Under the pieces are notes generated by a model, which made no database searches, was not told the DNA's origin, and worked only from the letters and a program-made list of their open reading frames with translations. 63,209 nt of DNA, from NCBI GenBank assembly GCA_025765615.1, contig JAIVFJ010000333.1, forward strand, positions 1 to 63,209, given 5' to 3'. The position numbers and the translations under genes are program-made. The DNA comes from Zopfochytrium polystomum. Taxonomy: Eukaryota; Chytridiomycota; Chytridiomycetes; Chytridiales; Chytridiaceae. Positions 1 to 13,200 of this stretch are shown piece by piece; the first letter of the stretch is position 1; each line of letters opens with the position of its first letter.

Positions 1-560
1 AGGTGATTTGAGAAAATGAGAAGAGGAGAAATTTCGATGAAGTTTGGTTCCGAAAATACCTTTTCTGCGACGTGCGCGACATCTTCTGCGGCCTGCAAGA
101 AAAGCACGATGAGAGACAGAACGGCCAGAGAGAGGTTGCGTCGATGGCAGTCGACGAAGATGTGATGTAAATCAAAATGAGAAAACAAAAATCGAAAGTA
201 CACGTGTTGAAAAGCATGCTTTATCTTCGAAAAGATACTGCGGCGGAACAGCCCTCCCAGTTCCGGCTGGTACAAGGCCATCTCAGTCTTTTCGGGCAGA
301 GTCGCCCCCGCCAGGTGCACGTCGCCACAAGGAAGACCTGCAGCATCTTCGGCGGAGCTCCGCTCGCAGTCAGAGACAGCGACGGCGGCGACGGTCGCCG
401 AAGCGGCTGCCAAAACGACAAGCACCGCTAGGAGGGAGAGAACGCGGCGGGGAGTGCAAAGCTGCTTGGAATGCTGGCGATCGGCGGCAACCGCACTTCT
501 AGGCTCGACCAAGGTGCCGGCGCCGGCTCCAGGCTGCCGTGATTGCAGTGGACCTGTCAT
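1..560 (-). CDS. Family gene 1, 5' part (signal-anchor exon plus first 11-mer exon), truncated by window edge
   Basis: First exon 560-204 is 357 nt (119 codons) and starts MTGPLQSR. A hydrophobic segment follows the RRVLSLL stretch, then a tail reading ALYQPELGGLFRR and KIKHAFQH. This aligns along its length with first exons of genes 2 and 3, which fixes the start. The donor is GTGTAC. The second exon, 92-60, is 33 nt and codes AAEDVAHVAEK, bounded by a TTGCAG acceptor and a GTATTT donor. The frame happens to stay open through the first intron to the window edge. The remaining exons lie outside the window. By family comparison this is the N-terminus of a secreted or membrane-inserted amphipathic-repeat protein; the function is unknown. 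No frameshift is visible in this part. Confidence 0.72.
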   Translation of the reverse strand, partial: MTGPLQSRQPGAGAGTLVEPRSAVAADRQHSKQLCTPRRVLSLLAVLVVLAAASATVAAVAVSDCERSSAEDAAGLPCGDVHLAGATLPEKTEMALYQPELGGLFRRSIFSKIKHAFQHVYFRFLFSHFDLHHIFVDCHRRNLSLAVLSLIVLFLQAAEDVAHVAEKVFSEPNFIEISPLLIFSNH

Positions 561-892
561 TTGGGACAGGGGGGACACTTGCAGAAGAAGAAGGCGGGGC
601 TCGCTCGCCGGTCGACGGAAGGGAGTGGGGGGTGGCTGTTGTTCGGGGGGCGGCCGAGTTTGAGGTTGAGGGCGAGAGGCAAGAGGCGTCGGCGGGGGCG
701 GCGGCGGAGTCAGTTATTGGTTGTTCCTTGGGTGTGTTTGGTGGAACGATATTTATTTCTGATGAGGCGGAAAAGGGCAATAGCAAATCTCGAAGCAGTG
801 TCCAGACGTGGCGGGCTGAGCGCGCTCTGTCGCTGGGGTGCTGTCGTGCCGATTCTTTTGGCCCCTATCTCTCTTCTCTCTCCCTCTCTTCT

Positions 893-931
<39 letters not shown>

Positions 932-1845
932 CTCAGCCAACACCAAAGTGAATCCGAGGCCCCGTCGGGGACTGCCAAAAAGGAATAAACGTCAGCCCTC
1001 GCTCCATGCGCGACTTCCGCGTGGTGCGGGCACACATCGGCAACCGAGAAAGCTTTCCAACTCGCCATATTTAAACGCGGCAGGTTGCCAGTGTGTGTCT
1101 GTCTGTCTGCCTGCCATCCTATCCCTCATCCACACACACACACACACACACACATGCTTTTTTCGCCGGCTTCACGCTTTCGGCAGGAAACTCACCCAGC
1201 CGACGGCATTCGACTAAAATCACAACCTCAGACATGCGTTCAGAAATATATGGAGCAAGCAACCAAATGGCTTAGCCATGACCACGTGCACTCCTCCTGA
1301 GGAGCTAGCTACCTGAAGCCGTTGAAGCGCAAGCGTGTGCCACGACTGACCTCCACGCCGCTGGCTCTCAAGAGCAGAAGACATAACAATACCACTCTTG
1401 GCCGCTTTTGATCAGCCGCCAGAGATCATTGCATCGATGGCACCGTCTATCGTGGCTCTGTTCCAAAGGGTTTCCTATTCTAAATCTGATCGCGGCATGT
1501 GGGTTGGTGATTGGACCCGACCCTGACAACGGTCGAGAAGTGCATTGGATGCCTTTGCCGTTGAGGACGGCACTGGGCCATTTTGTTTCACGGCCACCCC
1601 GCCTTGGGGCGTCGTAGCCAAGCGTTCCGGCCACACACACACACACACACACACAGCCCCCATTGGACATTAAACACGCACCATGGCCTGAGTGGAAAGT
1701 CGAAGAAACGGAAAGTCTTGCAAGAGAGATGTACAAGAAAGAACAATAAAAGAAGAAGAATCCCCTCCAGTACTCGACAAGCGACAGAATGAAAAAAGCA
1801 ACCCGATCCCAAATAAAGCATAAGGGACACTCCCCATCCCGACCC
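561..1845. repeat. Spacer between genes 1 and 2 with CT and CA microsatellites
   Basis: No convincing gene. A pyrimidine tract rich in CT lies at about 858-934, which is (GA)n on the coding strand upstream of gene 1. CA repeats lie at about 1129-1153 and 1630-1654. An AT-rich ATTTAAA box near 1068-1074 could be a core promoter element for gene 1, but this is a guess. The segment 1660-1845 is the 3' flank of gene 2. Confidence 0.5.
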
Positions 1846-4800
1846 TCACTTCTTCTTGCCTCCCCCTCCTCCGCCCCCAGCTGGCTTTGCTGCAGCAGCA
1901 GCAGGCTTTGCCGCTGCTGCTGCTGCTTTGCGCGCCGCCTGCTGCTTTGGCGCGGCCGCCTGCTGCTTCGTGGCCGCCTGCTGTTGCTTTGGAGCCGTTT
2001 GCGGCTTCTGCGCTGGCGCCTTCGCCGCAGTACCGCCCCACCACCGCCTCTCGCAGGGGTTTTCGACCCGCCACCGCCACCGCCACCGCCGCCACCGCCA
2101 CCGTTTCCGCGCGCAGGAGTCGTTGGCCGCTTGCGCTCCACCAGTGCTTCCCCGTCCTGCGCTGCCGCCGCCGTTGCCGCCCCACCCGGCCTTGCGCAGC
2201 GCCTCCTTGTCCCTTCCCTCCGCCTCCGCCGCCCCCGCCTCCGCCACCGCGCGCCGGCGCCGCAGCTGATGTCTTGCCGCCCCCACCGCCTCCTCCACCA
2301 CGCGCAGCCGGTTGCGTCTTTCCACCGCCGCCGCCGCCGCGAGCCGTCGCCGCAGCGGGTGCCTTATTGCCGCCGCCTCCCTTGGCACCACCTCCACCGG
2401 CCTTGGCGGCAGTTCCACCCCGCCACCGCCGCCGGCGCGGTCCCTCCGCCACCAGCACCTTTCCCAGCTGCGGCAGCGGGTGCCTTACCACCACCACCTC
2501 CTCCCTTACCGCCGCCGGGCTCCACCACCGCCGCCCCCGCACCCTCGCGCGGTTTGAGTCTTTGCAGCGCCACCAGCCTTTCCGGCAGCCCCACCTCCGC
2601 CGCGCGCCGCCCCGCCGCCTCCAGTACCTGCTGCCTGCCTCCACCTCCTCCCTTGCCGCCTCCGGCTCACCGCCACCGCCACACGCGTGCCGCTTTGAGT
2701 CTTGGCGGCGCCGCCGCCCGCCCGCCAGCCTTACCGGCAGCCCCACCGCCACCGCCGCCACGCGCAGACCACCGCCACCCGCGCCTTTGCCAGCACACCA
2801 CCACCGCCTCCGCGAGTCCGTCGCCGCGGCTGGAGCCTTGCTGCCAACCACCTCCCTTTCCACCTCCTCCACCGCATCCAGCCTTGGCTGCAGCCCCACC
2901 ACCACCGCCGCAGAGCGGTCCCACGCCACCAGCACCTTTGCCGGCAACGGTTCGCGCCGCTTCCTTTTCCGGCTCCACCGCCGCCGCCGCCGCCGCGCGC
3001 CGCCTGTGTCTTGCCTCCTCTCCTCCAGGCAGCCTTGCCGGCAGCTGTGCCGCCTCCACCGCGTGCTGTCGCTGCACGCCGCGCCTTGCCACCTCCTCCC
3101 CTGCCACCTCCGCCGCCGGCCCCGCCGCCTCCACCGCCGCCGCCGCGCGCAGCTTGAGTCTTTCCCGCCGACTCCGGCGGCCTTACCTCCAGCTGCACCG
3201 CACCGCCGCCGGCCTTTTCCGCCGGAAGTTGTGCCGCCGCCGCGTCCGCCAGTCACAGCAGCTGTCTTACCGACCCCGCCTCCACTCTTACCACCACCGC
3301 CCCCCCGCACCTTTGCCAGCGCCGGCTGCACCGCTGCCGCCACCAGCTCCCCCTTTGCCACCGCCAGCACCACCGCCTGCACCACGAGCCTTTACCGCAC
3401 CGCCGCCACCAGCCTTCGCGGCAGTCCCACTGGCACACTGCACCTGCTGCCTTGCCTCCACCTCCTCCCCTACCACCGCCGGCCCCAGCTCCACCACCTC
3501 CGCCACCGCGCGCCGTTTGGGTCTCTTCCGCCTCCTCCTGCAGCCTTGCCGCCACCTCCACCGCCACCCGCGCCTTGCCGGCACCACTACCCGACGCCTC
3601 CACGAGCCGTCGGTTTCGGCGGCTGGACCCTTGCCTGCCACCAGCTCCCTTGGCACCTCCGCCACCGCCCCCAGCCTTGGCTGCAGCACCACCACCGCCG
3701 CGCGTGGTCCCACCGCCACCTGCAGCTTTGCCGGCACCGGTACCGCCGCCTCCTTTTCCTGCACCACTGCCGCCGCCCGCCGCCGCCTTTGCCACCGCGG
3801 CAGCTCCGCCGCCGCCCCCGTCCACCAGTCGCAGCCCGTCGCCCTTGCCGCCAACCAGCTCCCGGCCTTGCCCCTCCGGCACCACCGACGATCCCTCCGC
3901 GCAGCAGTTTGCGTATTCCCGCCCGCCTCCGGCCGCCTTCCCGCAGCTCCCCCGCCAACGGCACCAGTCGCGCCCCGCAGCCGCCGCGTCCGTTTTCGCA
4001 GCGGCTGGTGCCCTGCCTCCTGTCTTGCCTCCCTTCGCCAGCGCCCGTGTTGATCCGCTCAGTCGCCGCGTTCGCCTTTCGCGCGACCCCGCCACCGCCG
4101 CTTTTGCCAGCACCAGCTGCGCCTCCGCCACCGCGTCCCAGCCGCCGGGCTGCTGGCAGTCTTGCCGCCTGCACCGCCGCCTCGCGCAGTCTGCGTCTTT
4201 CATGCTCCCCCTCCACCGGCCTTTGCACGGCCGCCAGCAGCACCACCGCCGCCTTTGCCAGCCCCGGCCGCAACACCCTTTCACCCTCAGTGCCCTGCAC
4301 CCACCGCCTCCGCCGCGCGCCGTTTGTGCCTTCCCGCCCGCACGACGCCACCGCCAGCACCCGCGTCCCGCAGTCGTGGCGGGTGCCTTTCCCGCCGGCG
4401 CCTCCACCTGACGCCGCGGGCCGTCGTTGTCTTGCCTGCGCCGGCGGCCGCCGGCCTTGCGTCCCGCCGGCTGCACCACCGCCGCGAGGGGTCCCGCCGC
4501 CGCCAGCTCCGCCTCCGCCGCCGCCGCCTCGTCCGGCTGCCGTAGCCTGTGTCTTGCCGCCACCTGTGCCCTTGCAGCCTCCCCGTTCCGGTTCCGGCCG
4601 CGCCGCCGCCGCCGCCGCCGCGCGCTGTTTGCTTTGCCTCCCACCGACAGCTCCTTTGCCGGCCCCAGCCCGCGCCGCCGCCGCCGCGAGCCGTCCCGCC
4701 TGCAGTTGTCTTGCCACCTCCTGCTCCCTTGCCGCCACCGGCTCCAGCTCACTGCTCCGGCTCCGGCCACACCGCTGCCGCCCCCGCGTCGTTGCTTCGC

Positions 4801-7768
4801 TCCGCCGCCACCCCGTCCCGCCGCCGGCGCCGCGTGCCGTCGGTCGCGGCAGGTGTCTTGCCGCCAGCCGTTCCCTTTGCCGCCTCCGGTTCCAGCCCCG
4901 GCGCCGCGGCTCCGCCGCCGCGGGCGACTGGCGTCTTTCCTGCACCTGCTGCACCACCAGCCTTGCCGCCGGCAGCCCCACACCGCGCCAGCACCCCGTT
5001 CTTGCCACCGCCGCCGGCTGCGACAGCCTGAGCCTTCCCGCCGGCCTGCGTCTTCCTCCGCCAGCAGCAGCAGCTCCCCTTCCCGGCACCCGCCGCGGCT
5101 GCTCCCTTCGCGCCGTTGCCGCCCCCGGTCTTGCCGCCTCCGCCCTTCCCGCCGCCGTTACCGCCGGCTCCAAGTGGCTTCCCCGACCCGACGTCGACCC
5201 CGTTCTCCTTCAACGTCTCGCGCGCCTGCCGCTTCGCGATCGTCCCGACCGCCCGCTGCACCTGGTCCTTCGTCGGGCCCCTTTGTCGGCAGTTTGGCGG
5301 CGGCTTGCGCTTCTTTCACAGCTTTGGGAAGGGTTTTTCACGGCTTGAACGCCTTGCTTGATTCTCTGGGTGTAGGCGGTGGCGGAGCGGAGGGATGAGG
5401 GTTAGCGACGTCGAAGAGAGGGTGGGGGGCAACAACGTACCTCCTCGCGGCCTGAACTGCGCCCTTTGCTGCTTGCGCGGCCTCTTTGGCACCGCGCGCC
5501 GCCGTTTAAAGCGCCTTTGAGCGCTCCACCTTTTGGAAAGGTCGGGAAGAGGATAAAGGGTTTAGCAAAGAGCTGCAGTTACCAGGTTAACGCGGCTCCT
5601 ACCTCCCGGCACGACCATGCCGACGGCACCCTCGGCCACTGTTTTCCCGGCGTCCTTGAGGATCCCTGTGTTACGTATGAGCGTGTTTTGGGGGGCATTG
5701 GAAGTCAGCTACGGCAAATCCAGAAGGGAGAATTGCAAGTTGTCGAGGTGGGGCTCACGCACTTCCAGCGCTCTTCGCCCCTTGGCGATGCCCTTGGCGA
5801 CCGTGACGCCGCCTGCACGGCCGTGAGGCCGGCCGCGATGGGTTTGCCGACTAGAATAATGTTGAGAAAACGAAGGGGGGGTTCGTTAGTTTCGGGTTTG
5901 ATAGTTGACTGGAAAATATTTTCACGTAGAATGGGTTGAGTTTGGAGGGGGGGGTTCGGGGCAGGGTGAAGGCTCCGCCAAGGGGGTTACCTGGCGTGAG
6001 GTTTGCGATGGTTTGGAGGTTCTAAAACGTGTAAGGTTCAATTAGCACCCCTGGATTGCCCCAGGAATGACTGAGGAGACGATCGAGATACCTTCAAGTC
6101 TCGTTCTGTTGACGCGGAAGAAAGAATCAGTAATCGTCAAAACTTCAGGCGGGTTGAGTTTTTGCATGAACGAGAAAAAAAGTCTGACCATTTGGTGCGG
6201 CCTTTTTTGCCGTGTCGAGAACGCCTTTTCCAACGTCTTTTGCGATCGCTTTGGATGTGGGAAGAATGGAAGTGGTGTTAAACAGCTGTAGAAGGGGAAG
6301 TGTCGTTTCTTACTTTTAATGGACTTTCCGTCCTTGATATCCTTTACGGCAGTCACGGTAGTCTTGACCGCGCCAGTGATGGCTCTCGTTAACTGACCCC
6401 GACGTGTAAACTCCGAGTTAGGGGCGCAATTTGGTTGCCAGAGGAGGGGAAAGCGCAAAATTCCGCTTCATGCTCGAGTCTCACCTGGCGTCGCGTTTTT
6501 CAACGGTTTCAAACACCTAAGAATTCGACCGGGGCAAACGGTTGCAGGAAAAGAGATCAAAGCTGTTTTGCGCACTCGCCGGCAAGATGAAAGTATACTG
6601 CGGGGGGAAAAACTCGCTAGTTACCTTTGGAGCGACTTTGGCGACCTGCGGTTCGCAAAGACGATCAATCGAGGTTAATGACTGGGAGCGAACAACAGAG
6701 GGGGGTTGATGGGCTCACCTCTTTTGCTCCCTTTTCAGCAACCTTGGCGGTCTAGAAGTATGCGACAAGGTTATTACAGAGCTTCTTGGGGCACCCGCAT
6801 AATCAAACTTACTTCTTTGGCCGCGGTGACGACGCCCTTTTGGACCGTCTGTTCTGCTTTTACCGCAACCTTGGCCGTCTGGAGTTGCGCGTGCGCCGAA
6901 CGACGGAATGTAGATGTCAGAAGGCTGTTTGCTGGGAACACGCAAATGGCTCCACTATTTTCTCACGATCCCAACTACCCGCCTTCACCGCATGACCCAC
7001 TCATGACTCACTTCTTTTGCCGCAGTGACGACGCCTTGCGCAACCTGAAGGATTTTGGAAAACGAGGTTATCGTTCAGCAAACACACGGGGACAGCAAAG
7101 AGCGATTCGACGTTGTTCCGGAGCGGGAGTGTACCTTTTGACCAGCGTCCTTTACTCCCTCCACGGCCTAAGTGGTGAAAGAAACGAAATCAGAGAAGGA
7201 ACGAAGGTGTCATCTTTGTAAGTTCAAAGTTTGAAACGAACCTTTTCTCCGACGTTCTTGATCGCGTCACCGGCCTGGAAAGAAACGAAGATGGCGGGAA
7301 TGGAAGGGTGGGCGTCAGCGGCGGTGCCGGCGATGGCAAAGGGAGAGTATATCGAAATCGTATGAACTTGAACGCAAAAAACAGTACCTTTTCAAAGGCA
7401 TGCTTCATCTTTGTGAAGATGCTTTTCCGGCGGAACAGCCTTCCGAGTTCTGGCTGGTACAACGCCAGCTCTGTGTTTGCGGAGGGCGGGGTCACCGCCG
7501 CGGGAGTTGTCTCACCGCCGATTTGGTCGGACGCCGCCGCCACGAAGAGGGGCACCATGACACCCTCTGCCGGCGCGGCGCTCTCGCCGCGACCCGACAC
7601 GGCGAGAGCAGCGGCGGCGGCGACGTTCGCCGCGACGGCCGCCAGAACGGCGAGCACCGCCAGGAGGGACAGGACGCGGCGGGGGATGCGGAGCTGGCGA
7701 GTGTCGGCGCATCTCAGGTCGGCGGGGACGCCGGGCTCCGGCCGCCGCGATTGCGGAGGCTCGGTCAT
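1846..7768 (-). CDS. Family gene 2: 11-mer helix plus Gly-rich basic tail, frame-disrupted
   Basis: First exon 7768-7388 (127 codons, MTEPPQSRR) has a hydrophobic segment RVLSLLAVLAVLAAVAANVA and ends GRLFRRKSIFTKMKHAFEK. Phase-0 exons follow: 7274-7242 AGDAIKNVGEK, 7167-7135 AVEGVKDAGQK, 7044-7012 VAQGVVTAAKE, 6878-6813 (22 aa), 6751-6719 TAKVAEKGAKE, 6645-6625 VAKVAPK. Then come 6516-6485 (ENATP exon), about 6436-6358, 6248-6189, the 14-nt exon 6105-6092 (ERDLK), 6021-5991, about 5850-5764, 5665-5603, about 5550-5434, and the last exon 5365-1846. The last exon codes a Gly/Ala/Lys/Arg-rich domain colinear with gene 3 and ending in GGGKKK. Several exons carry 1-nt indels relative to gene 3 (for example a T5 run at 6496-6500), and the last exon changes frame many times. 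It may be a decaying copy or poorly sequenced. Function unknown. Confidence 0.68.
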
Positions 7769-9654
7769 TTGAGGGGCGGTTGGGGCGTGCAACACAGTTG
7801 TTGTTGCACTCGGTGGGGGGGGGGGGGCGGCGATCTGCTGCGGGTGAAGACGACGACGTCGACGACGGGGAGGTGGGTTGCTGTAGGTAGGTCGAGCGCA
7901 ATGGCCAGCGGGCGAGGGCGAGGGCGGCGAGCGAAGTGAGTGAGTGAGTCGAGTGGGTCCGCGGGCGGAGTCGGGTTTTAATTTTTATATTTTATTTTTT
8001 CTTTGAAATCCAATTTCGGTTGTATATACGTTCTGTTTTTGGTCAACTGTTGGCGGAAAAAAGCCGCGGTGACGTCCCGGTGATTGGGTGATTGATTGTG
8101 TCTTGCGTTGGCAGGCGGCTCTGTCGGGGGCCCTGTCGTCCAAGGTTCTGCCACTGTTCTGCGTGCACCTGTCTGTCTGACTGTTTGCGCTCGACCTCCT
8201 TCCTTCACATGTGTAAATCTCCCACTGTGCTCAGTCTGTCTCTGTCTCTGTCCCTGTCTCTGTCTATCTCTCTCTCTGTCTCTCTCTGTCTCTCTCTCAC
8301 TTTCCTGTCTCCTTTCTCCATTCTCGCGTGCTCAGCCCAAATCGAGAATCCCTCCAGTCTGTCTCGCCCTCTGTCGGAGAATCCTTCGTGTAGTTGTTAA
8401 TGTGTCTCATTACATTTCAATTCTGGGCTAAGCACACTCTCACGCACGCACACGCACGGTGTTTACTGTGTGTGCCGGGGGAGCTCGGCTTTAGCGGAAT
8501 GGACCGAAGAGGCGGAACTGGCTAGTAAACACTACTGGCCCAAAATCGGAGAGGTCGTCCAACACAACACAACACAACAACAACGGCCCATCTGCATCTG
8601 TCGAGTCGATTCCAGATCCTTGGCATTCTTGACGCATTCGCGTCGGACGCGAACCGACTGAAGGGTTAGGCTGCGGCCGCTGGCGCGGTGGCGGTGGGAG
8701 GGCGAAGGCGGATGCGGAGCTGGGAGTAGGAGGAGGCGCAGGAGGAGTTGGTGGTGGTGGTGGTGGCAGTAAGAAGGTTTACAGAATTTTCGTAAACCTT
8801 TGATGTTCCTCGGAGCAAGATGTAGAGCTCTAAGAGCTCAATAAGACGGGTCAATAACGGAACCCAAGATATTCGGTCCGAATCCTAAATTGTCTTCATG
8901 TTGCTCCTCTTGACATAATATTGAATAAATTGAGTGGATATCAGAATGGTTCCTATTTAGCTACGGCTGCGCATCCCCGCCGTGTGTTGCGAAGTGTTAG
9001 TGAGAAGGATAAAGAGGGAGAGTGTAGGCCGGGAGGGACAACACAAACAGGAGATAGACCAGGACGACCAAAAAAAAAATCGATTGGGAGCGTTTTGGAC
9101 AAGTCAAACTGGAACACCCTTGCCTGTCGCAGCCATGGACAGCATCCTGCCAGCTCAGCGTCCGGTACACGAGTAGGCCGAGCGGCTCGAGGACCTGATC
9201 TCATGCAGCCCTAGAAGACGGTAGCACCACCGCTTTATTTTTTGTTCTCAGGGGGGGTGACTTGTTTTTGTGGCTCAACGATCGTTCCCCGGCTCACATC
9301 CCTACTCTTTGCGACTGCGCAGCACCGAAAAAAGATTTGCGGATGTTCGAGCGTGTAAGTTTGTTTTCCCCCCGAACTCTTTTTGGCCTGATGAGGAGGC
9401 TGTCATTGTACCCGCTTCTTTTTTCCCATTTTTCCAACTTTTGCACGTTTATGCCCTTCCCGAATGGCCAGTGTGGGAAAAGCTCACGGCGCAGGAAAAG
9501 GCGGAGGCGTTCAAGGCTGAAGCGATTGAGGAGTTCGAATCAACAAGAAGACCTTTGACGGTATGTGTCGAGGTTCCTTTTTCTGTTTTTTTTTTTTTTT
9601 TTTTTTTGGATCGTTGGGATCGAAAGTTTTCATATCAACAGCGGCACGATAAGC
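7769..9654. other. Spacer upstream of gene 2 with CT/TCTG tract; possible orphan plus-strand exon
   Basis: A TCTG/CT-rich tract lies at about 8231-8303, again (GA)n on the coding strand upstream of gene 2. A poly-G/GGT stretch near 7812-7826 and GGT repeats near 8749-8767 are present. At 9472-9558 the plus strand reads WEKLTAQEKAEAFKAEAIEE and onward to a GTATGT donor, preceded by a GGCCAG acceptor. This looks like a real exon but I cannot connect it to a gene. A T-run of about 20 follows at 9588. Nothing else is supported here. Confidence 0.35.
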
Positions 9655-9830
9655 TGGGCAAGTTAGGTTGGGGCGACTTTGGCGACTTTCGGTGTATTGC
9701 GAAGACGATCAATCAATCGAGAGTACAAACGAAGTAAATGAGAGAAAAGAAAGGAGTTATGGTGCGGGGTTACTTACGGCCCGGCCCTTTTCAGCAACCT
9801 TTACTGTATGGAGGTATCGGGTGCTATCAC
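9655..9830 (-). pseudogene. Relic of two family mini-exons
   Basis: The minus strand at about 9815-9770 reads TVKVAEKGRA before a GTAAGT donor. The segment at about 9690-9665 resembles the VAKVAPK exon. The intron between them, with its GACGATCAATC block, matches the equivalent intron of genes 2 and 3. No other exons of a gene surround it, and the borders are eroded. It is therefore a leftover of a family copy that once lay between genes 2 and 3. Confidence 0.6.
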
Positions 9831-10222
9831 AGCTGTTGAGCTGTCTGCATCGATCAAATTAAGCAGTCTTCGTTGTTTTTGCATTCGCACACTGCTTTTT
9901 TCCGTTGACTCCGTCCGAGGATATTTTCCGAACCAGGCTGAGTCGCCAATTACCGGTCTATGAAAACAAGTGAGAACTTGAATAATCGTGATTACCGGCT
10001 TAGAAAAGGCTCCTCGAAGTAAGCTGCTATGTTGACCAGAAAAAAACGTCGCACCAAAAATTTACACGCGAAAGGATGAAGAAAAAGAAAACGCTCCCGT
10101 GCAAATGCAAACAAGCAACAGTAAGAAGGAGCAACGACACGAAGTAACAGGGCAAACCAAAGCAAGGCAACACAACCGCCAAGGCACAATCGAAATAGAC
10201 GTTAGACTTCCTTCCCCACTCT

Positions 10223-13200
10223 TCACTTCTTCTTGCCTCCTCCTCCCCCGCCGCCCGACGCCGGTTTGGCTGCTGCTGCTGGCTTCGCCGCTGCCTGCTG
10301 TTGCTTTGGCGCAGATGCCTGCTGCTTCGATGCCGTCGCCTGCTGTTGCTTTGGCGCCGTCGTCTGCTTTTGCGCAGTGGGTTGCTTCGGCGCCGACGCC
10401 TTCGCCGTACTGCCTCCGCCTCCTCCACCACCACCGCCAGTGGTCCGCGCTGTCGTCGCCTGCTTCTGCGCTGGCGCCTTCGCTGCACCACCGCCGCCGC
10501 CACCGCCTTTCGAAGGGGTCTTTGTCCCTCCTCCTCCTCCACCGCCGCCGCTCGTGCGTGCAGTAGTGGCTTTCGTTCCGCCAGTGTTGCCCCGACCGCC
10601 GCCGACGCCGTTTGCAGCTTTGCCGCCCGTCCCCGCAGCTGGAGCCTTGCTGCCGCCGCCTCCCTTGGCACCACCTCCACCGGCCTTGGCGGCAGTTCCA
10701 CCACCGCCACCGCCGCCGCGTGCGGTCCCTCCGCCACCAGCACCTTTCCCGGCTGCGGCAGCGGGTGCCTTACCACCACCACCTCCTCCCTTACCGCCGC
10801 CGGCTCCACCACCGCCGCCCCCGCCACCTCGCGCGGTTTGAGTCTTTGCAGCGCCACCAGCCTTACCGGCAGCCCCACCTCCGCCGCGCGCCGCCCCGCC
10901 GCCTCCAGTACCTGCTGCCTTGCCTCCACCTCCTCCCTTGCCGCCTCCGGCTCCACCGCCACCGCCACCGCGTGCGCTTTGAGTCTTGGCGGCGCCGCCG
11001 CCGCCAGCCTTACCGGCAGCCCCACCGCCACCGCCGCCACGCGCAGGCCCACCGCCACCCGCGCCTTTGCCGGCACCACCACCACCGCCTCCGCGAGCCG
11101 TCGCCGCGGCTGGAGCCTTGCTGCCACCACTTCCCTTTCCACCTCCTCCACCGCCCCCAGCCTTGGCTGCAGCCCCACCACCACCGCCGCGAGCGGTCCC
11201 ACCGCCACCAGCACCTTTGCCGGCTCCGGTCGCCCCGCTTCCTTTTCCGGCTCCACCGCCACCGCCGCCGCCGCCGCGCGCCGCCTGTGTCTTGCCTCCT
11301 CCTCCTCCTCCAGCAGCCTTGCCAGCAGCTGTACCGCCTCCACCGCGTGCTGTCGCCGCAGCCGGCGCCTTGCCACCTCCTCCCCTGCCACCTCCGCCGC
11401 CGGCCCCGCCGCCTCCACCACCGCCACCGCGCGCAGTTTGAGTCTTTCCGCCGACTCCGGCAGCCTTACCTCCAGCTGCACCGCCACCGCCGCCGCCTTT
11501 TCCACCGGCAGCTGAGCCGCCACCGCGTCCGCCAGTCGTCGCAGCTGTCTTACCGACCCCCGCCTCCACTCTTACCACCACCGCCGCCCGCACCTTTGCC
11601 AGCGCCGGCCGCACCGCCTCCGCCGCCGCGTCCTGCCGTCGCAGCTGCGGGAGTCTTGCCGCCACCACCTCCGGCCTTGCCGCCTGCGCCGCCCGCACCG
11701 CCCGCCCCTCCTCCCTTTCGGGCTCCACCGCTGCCAGTGCCGCCGCCGCCGCCGCGAGCCGTCTGAGTCTTGCCTCCTCCCCCTCCAGCCGCCTTGCCGG
11801 CAGGTGCACCACCTCCACCACGCGCTGTCGCCGTAGCCGGCGCCTTGGCCCCTCCTCCTTTTCCACCTCCGCCGCCGGCCCCGCCGCCTCCTCCGCCGCC
11901 ACCGCGCGTCGTTTGGGTCCTTCCACCGCCTCCGGCTGCCTTGCCGGCAGCTGTACCGCCGCCGCGTCCACCAGTCGCTGCAGTCGCCTTGCCGCCACCA
12001 GCTCCCCCTTTGTCACCGCCAGCACCACCGCCTGCACCACGAGCCTTTACCGCACCGCCGCCACCAGCCTTCGCGGCAGTCCCACTGGCACCTGCACCTG
12101 CTGCCTTGCCTCCACCTCCTCCCTTACCACCGCCGGCCCCAGCTCCACCACCTCCGCCGCCGCGCGTCGTTTGGGTCTTTCCGCCTCCTCCTGCAGCCTT
12201 GCCGCCAGCTCCACCGCCACCCGCGCCTTTGCCGGCAGCACTACTGCCGCCCCCACGAGCCGTCGCCGCGGCTGGACCCTTGCTGCCACCAGCTCCCTTG
12301 GCACCTCCGCCACCGCCTCCAGCCTTGGCTGCAGCACCACCACCGCCGCGCGTGGTCCCACCGCCACCAGCAGCTTTGCCGGCAGCGGTACCGCCGCCTC
12401 CTTTTCCTGCACCACTGCCGCCGCCGCCGCCGCCACGACCACCAGTCGCAGCAGTCGCCTTGCCGCCACCAGCTCCGGCCTTGCCCCCTCCGGCACCACC
12501 GCCGATCCCTCCGCGCGCAGCTTGCGTCTTCCCGCCGCCTCCGACAGTCTTTCCAGCAGCTCCCCCGCCACCAGCACCTTTGCCGGCTCCGGTCGCGCCG
12601 CCGCCGCCGCGTCCGTTCGCAGCGGCTGGTGCCTTGCCTCCTGCCTTGCCTCCCTTCGCCAGAGCTGTGTTGATCCGCTCAGTCGCCGCGTTCGCCTTTC
12701 GCGCGACCCCGCCACCGCCGCTTTTGCCAGCACCAGCTGCGCCTCCGCCACCGCGTCCCGCCGCCGCGGCTGCTGGAGTCTTGCCGCCTGCACCGCCGCC
12801 TCGCGCAGTCTGCGTCTTTCCTGCTCCCCCTCCACCGGCCTTTGCAGCGGCCGCAGCACCACCGCCGCCTTTGCCAGCACCGGCCGCAACACCCTTTCCA
12901 CCTCCAGTGCCTGCACCACCGCCTCCGCCGCGGGCCGTTTGTGTCTTCCCGCCGCCGACGCCGCCGCCAGCACCGCGTCCCGCAGTCGTGGCGGGTGCCT
13001 TCCCGCCGGCGCCTCCACTGACGCCGCGGGCCGTCGTTGTCTTGCCTGCGCCGGCGCCGCCGGCCTTGGTCCCTCCGGCTGCACCACCGCCGCGAGGGGT
13101 CCCGCCGCCGCCAGCTCCGCCGCCGCCGCCGCCTCGTCCGGTTGCCGTAGCCTGTGTCTTGCCGCCACCTGCGCCCTTGCCGCCTCCCGTTCCGGTTCCG

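Noticed and set aside
1129..1153. CRISPR-like or satellite repeats
   Set aside because: All tandem runs seen are 1-4 bp microsatellites; there is no spaced direct-repeat array.
1887..5348. Very long plus-strand open frames (up to about 1,150 codons) rich in Pro, Arg, His and Leu opposite gene 2
   Set aside because: They are the antisense of the Gly/Ala/Lys-rich last exon; GC-rich repeats keep all frames open. They lack family features and splice structure, and the minus-strand product matches paralogues.
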